Assembly: GCA_037576195.1 (NCBI GenBank)
Contig: CM075101.1
Coordinates: forward strand, 7,998,001 to 8,062,000
Length of the DNA: 64,000 nucleotides
Reading direction: 5' to 3'
Origin: Phytoseiulus persimilis
Lineage: Eukaryota; Arthropoda; Arachnida; Mesostigmata; Phytoseiidae
Position numbers and translations under genes: made by a program. The notes below the pieces were generated by a model. That model worked only from the letters and a program-made list of their open reading frames with translations. It was not told where the DNA came from and searched no databases. Positions 11,701 through 21,886 of this stretch are shown in pieces. How positions within the stretch are numbered: position 1 is the first letter of the stretch; every line of letters begins with the position of its first letter.

Positions 11701-14700
11701 CCAATCTAGCCATTACTTTTCAACTCTGGAGGGGTGATTCCGAGACCAATCTAGCCATTACTTTCCAACTCTGGAGGGGTGATTCTGAGACCAATCTAGC
11801 CATTACTTTCCAACTCTGGAGGGGTGATTCCGAGACCAATCTAGCCATTACTTTCCAACTCTGGAGGGGTGATTCCGAGACCAATCTAGCCATTACTTTC
11901 CAACTCTGGAGGGGTGATTCCGAGACCAATCTGGCCATTACTTTCCAACTCTGGAGGGGTGATTCCGAGACCAATCTGGCCATTAGTTTCCAACTCTGGA
12001 GGGGTGATTCCGAGACGAATCTGGCCATTACTTTCCAACTCTGGAGGGGTGATTCCGAGACGAATCTAGCCATTACTTTCCAACTCTGGAGGGGTGATTT
12101 CGAGACCAATCTAGCCATTACTTTCCAACTCTGGAGCGGTGATTCCGAGACCAATCTAGCCATTACTTTCCAACTCTGGAGGGGTGATTCCGAGACCAAT
12201 CTAGCCATTACTTTCCAACTCTGGAGGGGTGATTCCGAGACCAATCTGGCCATTACTTTCCAACTCTGGAGGGGTGATTCCGAGACCAATCTGGCCATTA
12301 GTTTCCAACTCTGGAGGGGTGATTCCGAGACGAATCTGGCCATTACTTTCCAACTCTGGAGGGGTGATTCCGAGACGAATCTAGCCATTACTTTCCAACT
12401 CTGGAGGGGTGATTTCGAGACCAATCTAGCCATTACTTTCCAACTCTGGAGCGGTGATTCCGAGACCAATCTAGCCATTACTTTCCAACTCTGGAGGGGT
12501 GATTCCGAGACCAATCTAGCCATTACTTTCCAACTCTGGAGGGGTGATTCTGAGACCAATCTAGCCATTACTTTCCAACTCTGGAGGGATGATCCTGAGA
12601 CCAATCTAGCCATTACTTTCCAACTCTGGAGGGGTGATCCTGAGACCAATCTGGCCATTACTTTCCAACTCTGGAGGGGTGATTCCGAGACGAATCTGGC
12701 CATTACTTCCCAACTCTGGAGGGGTGATTCCGAGACCAATCTAGCCATTACTTTCCAACTCTGGAGGGGTGATTCCGAGACCAATCTAGCCATTAGTTTC
12801 CAACTCTGGAGGGGTGATTCCGAGACCAAGCTAGCCATTACTTTCCAACTCTGGAGGGGTGATTCCGAGACCAATCTAGCCATTACTTTCCAACTCTGGA
12901 GGGGTGATTCTGAGACCAATCTAGCCATTACTTTCCAACTCTGGAGGGGTGATTCCGAGACCAATCTAGCCATTACTTTCCAACTCTGGAGGGGTGATTC
13001 TGAGACCAATCTAGCCATTACTTTCCAACTCTGGAGGGGTGATTCTGAGACCAATCTAGCCATTACTTTCCAACTCTGGAGGGGTGATTCTGAGACCAAT
13101 CTAGCCATTACTTTCCAACTCTGGAGGGGTGATTCTGAGACCAATCTAGCCATTACTTTCCAACTCTGGAGGGGTGATTCTGAGACCAATCTAGCCATTA
13201 CTTTCCAACTCTGGAGGGGTGATTCCGAGACCAATCTAGCCATTACTTTCCAACTCTGGAGGGGTGATTCCGAGACCAATCTAGCCATTACTTTCCAACT
13301 CTGGAGGGGTGATTCCGAGACCAATCTAGCCATTACTTTCCAACTCTGGAGGGGTGATTCCGAGACCAATCTAGCCATTACTTTCCAACTCTGGAGGGGT
13401 GATCCTGAGACCAATCTGGCCATTACTTTCCAACTCTGGAGGGGTGATTCTGAGACCAATCTAGCCATTACTTTCCAACTCTGGAGGGGTGATTCTGAGA
13501 CCAATCTAGCCATTACTTTCCAACTCTGGAGGGGTGATTCCGAGACCAATCTAGCCATTACTTTCCAACTCTGGAGGGGTGATTCCGAGACCAATCTAGC
13601 CATTACTTTCCAACTCTGGAGGGGTGATTCTGAGACCAATCTAGCCATTACTTTCCAACTCTGGAGGGGTGATTCTAAGACCAATCTAGCCATTACTTTC
13701 CAACTCTGGAGGGGTGATTCCGAGACCAATCTAGCCATTACTTTCCAACTCTGGAGGGGTGATTCCGAGACCAATCTAGCCATTACTTTCCAACTCTGGA
13801 GGGGTGATTCTGAGACCAATCTAGCCATTACTTTCCAACTCTGGAGGGGTGATTCCGAGACCAATCTAGCCATTACTTTCCAACTCTGGAGGGGTGATTC
13901 CGAGACCAATCTAGCCATTACTTTCCAACTCTGGAGGGGTGATTCCGAGACCAATCTAGCCATTACTTTCCAACTCTAGAGGGGTGATTCTGAGACCAAT
14001 CTAGCCATTACTTTCCAACTTTGGAGGGTTGATTCCGAGACCAATCTGGCCATTACTTTCCAACTCTGGAGGGGTGATTCCGAGACCAATCTAGCCATTA
14101 CTTTCCAACTCTGGAGGGGTGATTCCGAGACCAATCTAGCCATTACTTTCCAACTCTGGAGGGGTGATTCCGAGACCAATCTAGCCATTACTTTCCAACT
14201 CTGGAGGGGTGATTCTGAGACCAATCTAGCCATTACTTTCCAACTCTGGAGGGGTGATTCTGAGACCAATCTGGCCATTACTTTCCAACTCTGGAGGGGT
14301 GATTCCGAGACCAATCTAGCCATTACTTTCCAACTCTGGAGGGGTGATTCCGAGACCAATCTAGCCATTAGTTTCCAACTCTGGAGGGGTGATTCCGAGA
14401 CCAATCTAGCCATTACTTTCCAACTCTGGAGGGGTGATTCCGAGACCAATCTAGCCATTACTTTCCAACTCTGGAGGGGTGATTCCGAGACCAATCTAGC
14501 CATTACTTTCCAACTCTGGAGGGGTGATCCTGAGACCAATCTGGCCATTACTTTCCAACTCTGGAGGGGTGATTCCGAGACCAATCTAGCCATTACTTTC
14601 CAACTCTGGAGGGGTGATCCTGAGACCAATCTAGCCATTACTTTCCAACTCTGGAGGGGTGATTCCGAGACGAATCTGGCCATTAGTTTCCAACTCTGGA

Positions 14701-17034
14701 GGGGTGATTCCGAGACCAATCTGGCCATTACTTTCCAACTCTGGAGGGGTGATTCCGAGACCAATCTAGCCATTACTTTCCAACTCTGGAGGGGTGATTC
14801 CTAGACCAATCTAGCCATTACTTTCCAACTCTGGAGGGGTGATTCTGAGACCAATCTAGCCATTACTTTCCAACTCTGGAGGGGTGATTCCGAGACCAAT
14901 CTAGCCATTACTTTCCAACTCTGGAGGGGTGATTCCGAGACCAATCTAGCCATTACTTTCCAACTCTGGAGGGGTGATCCTGAGACCAATCTGGCCATTA
15001 CTTTCCAACTCTGGAGGGGTGATTCCGAGACGAATCTGGCCATTACTTTCCAACTGTGGAGGGGTGATTCCGAGACCAATCTAGCCATTACTTTCCAACT
15101 CTGGAGGGGTGATTCCGAGACCAATCTAGCCATTACTTTCCAACTCTGGAGGGGTGATCCTGAGACCAATCTGGCCATTACTTTCCAACTCTGGAGGGGT
15201 GATTCCGAGACCAATCTAGCCATTACTTTCCAACTCTGGAGGGGTGATCCTGAGACCAATCTAGCCATTACTTTCCAACTCTGGAGGGGTGATCCTGAGA
15301 CCAATCTGGCCATTACTTTCCAACTCTGGAGGGGTGATTCCGAGAAGAATCTGGCCATTACTTTCCAACTCTGGAGGGGTGATTCCGAGACCAATCTAGC
15401 CATTACTTTCCAACTCTGGAGGGGTGATTCCGAGACCAATCTAGCCATTACTTTCCAACTCTGGAGGGGTGATTCCGAGACCAATCTGGCCATTACTTTC
15501 CAACTCTGGAGGGGTGATTCCGAGACGAATCTGACCATTAGTTTCCAACTCTGGAGGGGTGATTCCGAGACCAATCTAGCCATTACTTTCCAACTCTGGA
15601 GGGGTGATTCCGAGACCAATCTAGCCATTACTTTCCAACTCTGGAGGGGTGATCCTGAGACCAATCTGGCCATTACTTTCCAACTCTGGAGGGGTGATTC
15701 CGAGACCAATCTAGCCATTACTTTCCAACTCTGGAGGGGTGATTCCGAGACCAATCTAGCCATTACTTTCCAACTCTGGAGGGGTGATCCTGAGACCAAT
15801 CTGGCCATTACTTTCCAACTCTGGAGGGGTGATTCCGAGACCAATCTAGCCATTACTTTCCAACTCTGGAGGGGTGATTCCGAGATCAATCTAGCCATTA
15901 CTTTCCAACTCTGGAGGGGTGATTCCGAGAAGAATCTGGCCATTACTTTCCGACTCTGGAGGGGTGATTCCGAGACCAATCTAGCCATTACTTTCCAACT
16001 CTGGAGGGGTGATTCCGAGACCAATCTAGCCATTACTTTCCAACTCTGGAGGGGTGATCCTGAGACCAATCTGGCCATTACTTTCCAACTCTGGAGGGGT
16101 GATTCCGAGACCAATCTAGCCATTACTTTCCAACTCTGGAGGGGTGATTCCGAGACCAATCCAGCCATTACTTTCCAACTCTGGAGGGGTGATCCAGAGA
16201 CCAATCTGGCCATTACTTCCCAACTCTGGAGGGGTGATTCCGAGACGAATCTGGCCATTACTTTCCAACTCTGGAGGGGTGATTCCGAGACCAATCTGGC
16301 CATTACTTTCCAACTCTGGAGGGGTGATTCCGAGACCAATCTGGCCATTACTTTCCAACTCTGGAGGGGTGATTCCGAGACCAATCTGGCCATTACTTTC
16401 CAACTCTGGAGGGGTGATTCCGAGACGAATCTGGCCATTAGTTTCCAACTCTGGAGGGGTGATTCCGAGACCAATCTGGCCATTACTTTCCAACTCTGGA
16501 GGGGTGATTCCGAGACCAATCTGGCCATTACTTTCCAACTCTGGAGGGGTGATTCCGAGACCAATCTGGCCATTAGTTTCCAACTCTGGAGGGGTGATTC
16601 CGAGACGAATCTGGCCATTACTTTCCAACTCTGGAGGGGTGATTCCGAGACCAATCTAGCCATTACTTTCCAACTCTGGAGGGGTGATTCCGAGACCAAT
16701 CTAGCCATTACTTTCCAACTCTGGAGGGGTGATTCCGAGACGAATCTGGCCATTAGTTTCCAACATTGGAGGGGTGATTCCGAGACGAATCTGGCCATTA
16801 CTTTCCAACTCTGGAGGGGTGATTCCGAGACCAATCTAGCCATTACTTCCCAACTCTGGAGGGGTGATTCTGAGACCAATCTAGCCATTACTTTCCAACT
16901 CTGGAGGGGTGACTCCGGTACCAATCTAGCCATTACTTTCCAACTCTGGAGGGGTGATTCCGAGACCAATCTGGCCATGCTTCTTCGAATCTGGAGGGGT
17001 GATCACGAGACCAATCTGACCATACTTCTCAAAA
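5786..17034 (+). repeat. 45-bp minisatellite array, about 250 units
   Basis: The consensus unit is CTGGAGGGGTGATTCCGAGA followed by CCAATCTGGCCATTACTTTCCAACT, repeated head to tail at exactly 45 bp. Sub-variants differ at a few positions: TTCC or TTAC before GAGACC, CTGG or CTAG before CC, ACTTTC, AGTTTC or CTTCCC, and CTCTGG, CTCTGC or CTTTAG. Variants cluster. 5.8-9.4 kb is rich in GATTACGAG and CTTTAGAG units with 495/990-bp higher-order periods. 9.5-17 kb is more uniform and rich in ATCTAGCC. The last unit (about 16993-17034) is divergent, with TGACCATACTTCT. Since 45 is 15 codons, stop-free frames persist for kilobases on both strands; these are not evidence of genes. Confidence 0.97.
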
Positions 17035-17203
17035 CCATGATGCTGGCCCAGTGTAAAGAGAGAAAAGTGCCTCGATCCCAGGTCAGAATCCTATCGAGGA
17101 TCGGTGGCCTCTCCCGAAAGTGTCCCGATGACACTACATGTAAGGCAATGTGTGTCTGTCAGCAGTAGACTCCCGAAGCAAGGGACGGGTCAGCCAGCGT
17201 GGT

Positions 17204-17216
17204 CGGCCGAAGGCCG
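17204..17216 (+). promoter_or_regulatory. Helitron 3' terminal hairpin
   Basis: CGGCC-GAA-GGCCG forms a five-base-pair stem ending two bases before the terminal CTAG. In Helitrons such a hairpin acts as the rolling-circle termination signal. The same hairpin and CTAG recur at 21869-21886. Confidence 0.75.
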
Positions 17217-17479
17217 GCTAGTATATATATACATATATAGAAGATGTGGTACACACCCGGGAAGAGCCTGACGCAGAGGCACGCCTCCCGCTGAGCTTTA
17301 TCGTAGAATGGTGCCATGAAGTGCCTCCCCAGGCGGAACTTGGTATTCCAGTTCCTTAATCCGGGCAAGCGTCGTAAATGAGGCTGCAGACACGATCTGG
17401 AATATGAAAGAGAAGGCGAAGCTTGAATTCCGCCCAACGAATCGTAAACGAGTCACAAAGGTTGTGATCCTCGATTCTA

Positions 17480-18763
17480 TTAGGTAAGTCAAAAAGTTCG
17501 TAGCGTTTTTGATCCGACATTTTTGAAATTCCCGCGCTCCGCACAAGAGCCGCCTACTACAGTGGTTGTTCGTTTACGTTCTTAGGCGGGCTCTAGAGTT
17601 CCTACCGGTGTATCGTTTCAGACTTTATCGTCGAGTTCGTAAAATCAGGAAGAATTTGCGATGGAGGACCAAAAGCAGCATTTTCGACACATAATGTTGT
17701 TCTGCTACCGCGAAGGCTTGAATGCAGCGAAGACCACTCGAAGAATATCTGCAGTTTACGGGGAGAATGCTCTTCAAAGTTCTACGGTTAGAAAGTGGTT
17801 TACCCGTTTCAAGGCTGAAAACTTTAATCTTGAAGATGAGCCCAGATCAGGACGACCACAAGTTGTGGAACCCGATGAAATCATTAGCCTGGTAACTTCA
17901 AACCCCGGCCTGACCATCAAAGAAATTGAAGACTCGACGGGAGTTTCTCATGGAACCGTTTGGAATCGCCTCCATCAAGCTGGCTTCTCAAACAAGAGGA
18001 ATATCTGGCTGCCTCATGACCTCACCGATCGCCAGCTCGAAAGACGTGTGGATACAAGCCACACTCTTCTCCGGAAGAATGCCGATGAACCATTTCTGAA
18101 GAGACTGATAACCGGCGATGAAAAGTGGATACTCTACAGGAACGCTACGCAAAGAAAAAGCTGGGTCCCCAAAGGTTCACGGGCCGCAGCCGTCCCCAAA
18201 CCCGAAATTCATCAAAAAAAAGTGATGCTGAGCTGTTGGTGGGACTGCAAGGGCGTTGTGTTTTTCGAGCTGCTCCCGCCGGGTCAGACCATCACCACCG
18301 AAGTCTACTGCAGGCAGCTTGAGGATTTGAAGACCGCAGTAGCAACAAAGCGCCCAGAATTGGCGAACAGATGGGGCGTCGTTTTTCAACATGATAATGC
18401 GAGACCCCACGTAAGTTTGCGCTCTCGGCAGAAATTGGCGGAGTTTGACTGGGATGTGCTGCCACACCCAGCTTATAGTCCCGACCTTGCACCGTCAGAC
18501 TATCACTTGTTCCGGTCTCTTCAAAACTCTCTTGATGGAGAAATATTCGAATCTTTGGAGGGTATAAAAAATCACCTCAATCAGTTTTTTGGAAATAAGG
18601 AAACCAAGTTCTGGGAGAAGGGAATCTTCGATTTACCTGACCGATGGGCGAAGGTCATAGAACAAAACGGCCAATATATCATTCAATAAAAAGACTCTTG
18701 TGTACAGGAATTCGGCTCTTGAAAAATAGGTAAAAAACGCTACGAACTTTTTGACTTACCTAA
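17480..18763 (+). mobile_element. Full-length mariner element with perfect 31-bp inverted repeats
   Basis: The element is bounded by perfect 31-bp terminal inverted repeats (17480-17510 and 18733-18763, starting TTAGGTAAGTC). A TA target duplication flanks it (17478-17479 and 18764-18765). Length is 1284 bp, typical for mariner. It contains one uninterrupted transposase gene. Perfect repeats and an intact frame suggest a recent insertion. It lies in the intron of the phospholipase A2 remnant, on the opposite strand to that gene. Confidence 0.95.
17661..18689 (+). CDS. Mariner transposase, apparently intact
   Basis: The 342-residue protein has the mariner layout. An N-terminal helix-turn-helix pair includes NALQSSTVRKWFTRFK (residues 36-51). 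A GRP linker motif (SGRPQ) lies near residues 63-67. Then come the catalytic block GDEKWILY with Asp153, a WVPKG motif, QHDNARPH with Asp245, and YSPDLAPSDYHLF with Asp280. Asp245 and Asp280 are separated by 34 residues, the D(34)D signature of true mariners. Length matches known mariner transposases of about 345 residues. There is no frameshift or internal stop. It performs cut-and-paste transposition into TA sites. The ATG at 17661 is 181 bases inside the left end. It is probably competent, but activity is unproven. Confidence 0.95.
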   Translation: MEDQKQHFRHIMLFCYREGLNAAKTTRRISAVYGENALQSSTVRKWFTRFKAENFNLEDEPRSGRPQVVEPDEIISLVTSNPGLTIKEIEDSTGVSHGTVWNRLHQAGFSNKRNIWLPHDLTDRQLERRVDTSHTLLRKNADEPFLKRLITGDEKWILYRNATQRKSWVPKGSRAAAVPKPEIHQKKVMLSCWWDCKGVVFFELLPPGQTITTEVYCRQLEDLKTAVATKRPELANRWGVVFQHDNARPHVSLRSRQKLAEFDWDVLPHPAYSPDLAPSDYHLFRSLQNSLDGEIFESLEGIKNHLNQFFGNKETKFWEKGIFDLPDRWAKVIEQNGQYIIQ

Positions 18764-18971
18764 TATAATCGCCTAAGAAGGCCGAAATCAAGATCTGGCG
18801 GATAGTGGGGGTTTTCCCATGTAGGGAGATGATTGTTAAGCAACGAACTCACTGGAAGTCGTTGTCGCATGTATCCTGCAGCCTCGTACCATGACATGTA
18901 CCATAGCAAATGTCGTGCGAGTCGCAGCACGCTAGTATGTCGGCAGGGACCAGGGTGGTCTGGAGCCCCCC

Positions 18972-19279
18972 AGATCCACACCCGTTGTCGGCTCGTTGGC
19001 CGTGTGGCATAAACCAACGCCTTGGGTGCCACGCTAAGCTAGCAATCGCGGGTTCGATCCCCGGCCGGGACAACAAATTTCTTGAGTGGTAAAAAGAGGA
19101 TTCAATTTATATCAGAATTGAATCTGAACCATCTTAAGACCCAAGCCCACCGCCCGCAATGGGATTTGCGAGGCGATAGGGAGTGTTTCTGAAGCAATAC
19201 CGAAAGGTGATTCCGGGACACTTCTGAGGGCTGGCTGAGAGGTTCAGCCGGAAAACAAAACAAAAGATCCACACCCGTT
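18972..19279 (+). mobile_element. tRNA-derived SINE (18987-19264) with 15-bp target duplication
   Basis: AGATCCACACCCGTT occurs at 18972-18986 and again at 19265-19279. Between the copies lies a 278-bp element. It has an A-box-like sequence (TGGCCGTGTGGC, 18997) and a consensus B box (GGTTCGATCCC, 19051), giving a tRNA-related pol III head. A body follows, then an A-rich tail (GAAAACAAAACAAA) abutting the right duplication. The head does not fold into a convincing complete tRNA (the acceptor stem pairs only partly), as expected of a SINE. The insertion lies within the phospholipase A2 coding exon, whose frame continues on both sides. Confidence 0.8.
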
Positions 19280-19335
19280 AGGTACGTTCTGGTAAAAGGA
19301 AGTCGGTTTTAGAAGTTCGGGGAAACTAAACGCTA

Positions 19336-19926
19336 GGTTGTACCGTGAATCGCCCGGCTTCCGCGTATCGAGGTGTCGTAGGGGTATGCGCAAACACCAC
19401 TGACGTGAATGTGATCATGAAAAGTGGCTCGAGTGCAACAGATGAACGACCGTGACAGGTGAGATCCATCACCTTCAAGCCGTCGTTGTAGCTCTATCAT
19501 CTAAACAAGGTCCCTCGACGAAACACTTGAGCGCGCTCAGTGTGAAAGAAGGCTCAGTTAGTTGTTAAGCTTCTCCGATTAGAAGTAAATTCTGACACCT
19601 ACCGCGTAGCGTGGGTTTTGATTAAGAGTTGACCCCGGCGGGCATACAAATTGGGGCCGCCTGTGGAGGATAGTTCTGTATAAGCGGATCGATGCCATTC
19701 ACTATGAGCATGAGGGCGACCCTACGATAGGAACCTCATACGTGGTATCGTAGGCGACACACCCAGAACCCGATTCTTTCATGGGAATTAGACACAGAAG
19801 AGATGAGAAATATACATACGGGCCAAATCTATGATCGGAAGACGATACTAATCAAGAGGCCTAATTTTTCAGGCTCATCCGCATCAAATCACGCGGTTAT
19901 TTTCCAGAGATTTTGTGTGGGAGGGT
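19336..19926. other. Unexplained non-coding block between PLA2 remnant and second array
   Basis: No open frame of interest, no terminal repeats and no simple repeats. It may be upstream intron of the phospholipase A2 gene or older transposon sequence. The second 45-bp array starts abruptly at its right edge. Confidence 0.4.
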
Positions 19927-21656
19927 CTCTGATTCCGAGACCAATCTAGCCATTACTTTCCAACTCTGGAGGGGTGATTCCGAGACCAATCTAGCCATTA
20001 CTTTCCAACTCTGGCGGGGTGATTCCGAGACCAATCTAGCCATTACTTTCTAACTCTGGAGGGGTGATTCCGAGACCAATCTAGCCATTACTTTCCAACT
20101 CTGGAGGGGTGATTCCGAGACCAATCTAGCCATTACTTTCCAACTCTGGCGGGGTGATTCCGAGACCAATCTAGCCATTACTTTCTAACTCTGGAGGGGT
20201 GATTCCGAGACCAATCTAGCCATTACTTTCCAACTCTGGAGGGGTGATTCCGAGACCAATCTAGCCATTACTTTCTAACTCTGGAGGGGTGATTCCGAGA
20301 CCAATCTAGCCATTACTTTCCAACTCTGGAGGGGTGATTCCGAGACCAATCTAGCCATTACTTTCCAACTCTGGCGGGGTGATTCCGAGACCAATCTAGC
20401 CATTACTTTCTAACTCTGGAGGGGTGATTCCGAGACCAATCTAGCCATTACTTTCCAACTCTGGAGGGGTGATTCCGAGACCAATCTAGCCATTACTTTC
20501 CAACTCTGGAGGGGTGATTCCGAGACCAATCTAGCCATTACTTTCCAACTCTGGCGGGGTGATTCCGAGACCAATCTAGCCATTACTTTCTAACTCTGGA
20601 GGGGTGATTCCGAGACCAATCTAGCCATTACTTTCCAACTCTGGCGGGGTGATTCCGAGACCAATCTAGCCATTACTTTCTAACTCTGGAGGGGTGATTC
20701 CGAGACCAATCTAGCCATTACTTTCCAACTCTGGAGGGGTGATTCCGAGACCAATCTGGCCATTACTTTCCAACTCTGGAGGGGTGATTCCGAGACCAAT
20801 CTAGCCATTACTTTCCAACTCTGGAGGGGTGATCCTGAGACCAATCTGGCCATTACTTTCCAACTCTGGAGGGGTGATTCCGAGACCAATCTGGCCATTA
20901 CTTTCCAACTCTGGAGGGGTGATTCCGAGACCAATCTAGCCATCACTTTCCAACTCTGGAGGGGTGATTCCGAGACCAATCTGGCCATTACTTTCCAACT
21001 CTGGAGGGGTGATTCCGAGACCAATCTGGCCATTACTTTCCAACTCTGGAGGGGTGATTCCGAGACAAATCTGGCCATTACTTTCCAACTCTGGAGGGGT
21101 GATTCCGAGACGAATCTGGCCATTAGTTTCCAACTCTGGAGGGGTGATTCCGAGACCAATCTGGCCATTACTTTCCAACTCTGGAGGGGTGATTCTGAGA
21201 CCAATCTGGCCATTAGTTTCCAACTCTGGAGGGGTGATTCCGAGACCAATCTGGCCATTACTTTCCAACTCTGGAGGGGTGATTCTGAGACCAATCTGGC
21301 CATTACTTTCCAACTCTGGAGGGGTGATTCTGAGACCAATCTGGCCATTACTTTCCAACTCTGGAGGGGTGATTCCGAGACCAATCTAGCCATTACTTTC
21401 CAACTCTGGAGGGGTGATCCTGAGACCAATCTGGCCATTACTTTCCAACTCTGGAGGGGTGATTCTGAGACCAATCTGGCCATTACTTTCCAACTCTGGA
21501 GGGGTGATTCTGAGACCAATCTAGCCATTACTTTCCAACTCTGGGGGGGTGATTCCGGTACCAATCTAGCCATTACTTTCCAACTCTGGAGGGGTGATTC
21601 CGAGACCAATCTAGCCATTACTTTCCAACTCTGGAGGGGTGATTCCGAGACCAATC
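19927..21656 (+). repeat. Second 45-bp minisatellite array, about 38 units
   Basis: Same unit and orientation as the main array. The first half is marked by CTGGCGGGG and TTTCTAACT variants that recur every few units. The second half is closer to the main-array consensus. The left edge is abrupt, with no Helitron 5' terminus upstream. The last unit is truncated (CCAATCT joins GGAGGGGTGATCACGAG), so it differs from the end of the first array by an 18-base deletion. Confidence 0.95.
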
Positions 21657-21886
21657 TGGAGGGGTGATCACGAGACCAATCTGACCATACTTCTCAAAAC
21701 CATGATGCTGGCCCAGTGTAAAGAGAGAAAAGTGCCTCGATCCCAGGTCAGAATCCTATCGAGGATCGGTGGCCTCTCCCGAAAGTGTCCCGATGACACT
21801 ACATGTAAGGCAATGTGTGTCTGTCAGCAGTAAACTCCCGAAGCAAGGGACGGGTCAGCCAGCGTGGTCGGCCGAAGGCCGGCTAG
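21657..21886 (+). mobile_element. Helitron 3' module, second copy
   Basis: The module from GGTGATCACGAGACC through the hairpin and terminal CTAG (21883-21886, then T) matches 16993-17221 almost base for base; I see one clear substitution (AGTAGAC versus AGTAAAC). It ends a second, 5'-truncated or fused Helitron containing the smaller array. Confidence 0.85.

Larger units (their letters stand above)
5423..17221 (+). mobile_element. Non-autonomous Helitron carrying an 11-kb minisatellite
   Basis: The left end reads TCTATATATATAAAAATCC directly after an A (5422). The right end reads GGCCGGCTAG directly before a T (17222). Just upstream of CTAG lies a hairpin, CGGCC (17204-17208), loop GAA, GGCCG (17212-17216). 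TC...CTRR termini, A/T insertion, no target duplication and a 3' hairpin are the defining Helitron features. The 5' module (5423-5785) contains a TTTG run and a pyrimidine-rich tract. The 3' module (about 17035-17221) is non-coding. No Rep or helicase coding sequence is present, so it depends on an autonomous partner. Almost all of the length is the 45-bp tandem array. Termini are read directly; mobility is inferred. Confidence 0.8.
17290..19335 (-). pseudogene. Group XII-like secreted phospholipase A2 gene, interrupted by SINE and mariner
   Basis: Minus-strand pieces match group XII phospholipase A2. The catalytic exon lies in 18853-18986 plus 19265-about 19330. It contains NGCGS, then CCDSHDICYGTC with the His-Asp active-site pair and flanking cysteines, then CDNDFQ before a GTGAGT donor (18852). 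After the intron, an acceptor ATTCCAG at about 17431 leads in phase to SCLQPHL and later HFMAPF and REACLC, similar to the end of vertebrate PLA2G12 (FQYCL... and RAACRC). A SINE (18987-19264) splits the catalytic exon exactly at the NGCGS codons, and its target duplication repeats those codons. The mariner sits in the intron. The Helitron lies just beyond the last visible exon. Signal-peptide exons were not found. In this state no normal product is expected unless the SINE is removed by splicing. Family call good; gene ends unknown. Confidence 0.7.

Noticed and set aside
5721-16978. Giant open reading frames (up to 1284 codons) on both strands
   Set aside because: They are a by-product of a stop-free 45-bp repeat whose length is a multiple of three. 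Several frames on both strands are open at once, and there is no unique sequence, domain or splice structure.
17661-18689. Other frames over the mariner (for example minus 18177-18467)
   Set aside because: They are shadows of the transposase coding frame.
18987-19072. Functional tRNA gene
   Set aside because: A and B boxes are present, but acceptor, D and anticodon stems do not fold properly. The sequence is the head of a SINE with target duplications.
5786-21656. CRISPR-like direct repeats
   Set aside because: Units abut without unique spacers, the host is eukaryotic and no cas genes exist. This is a minisatellite.
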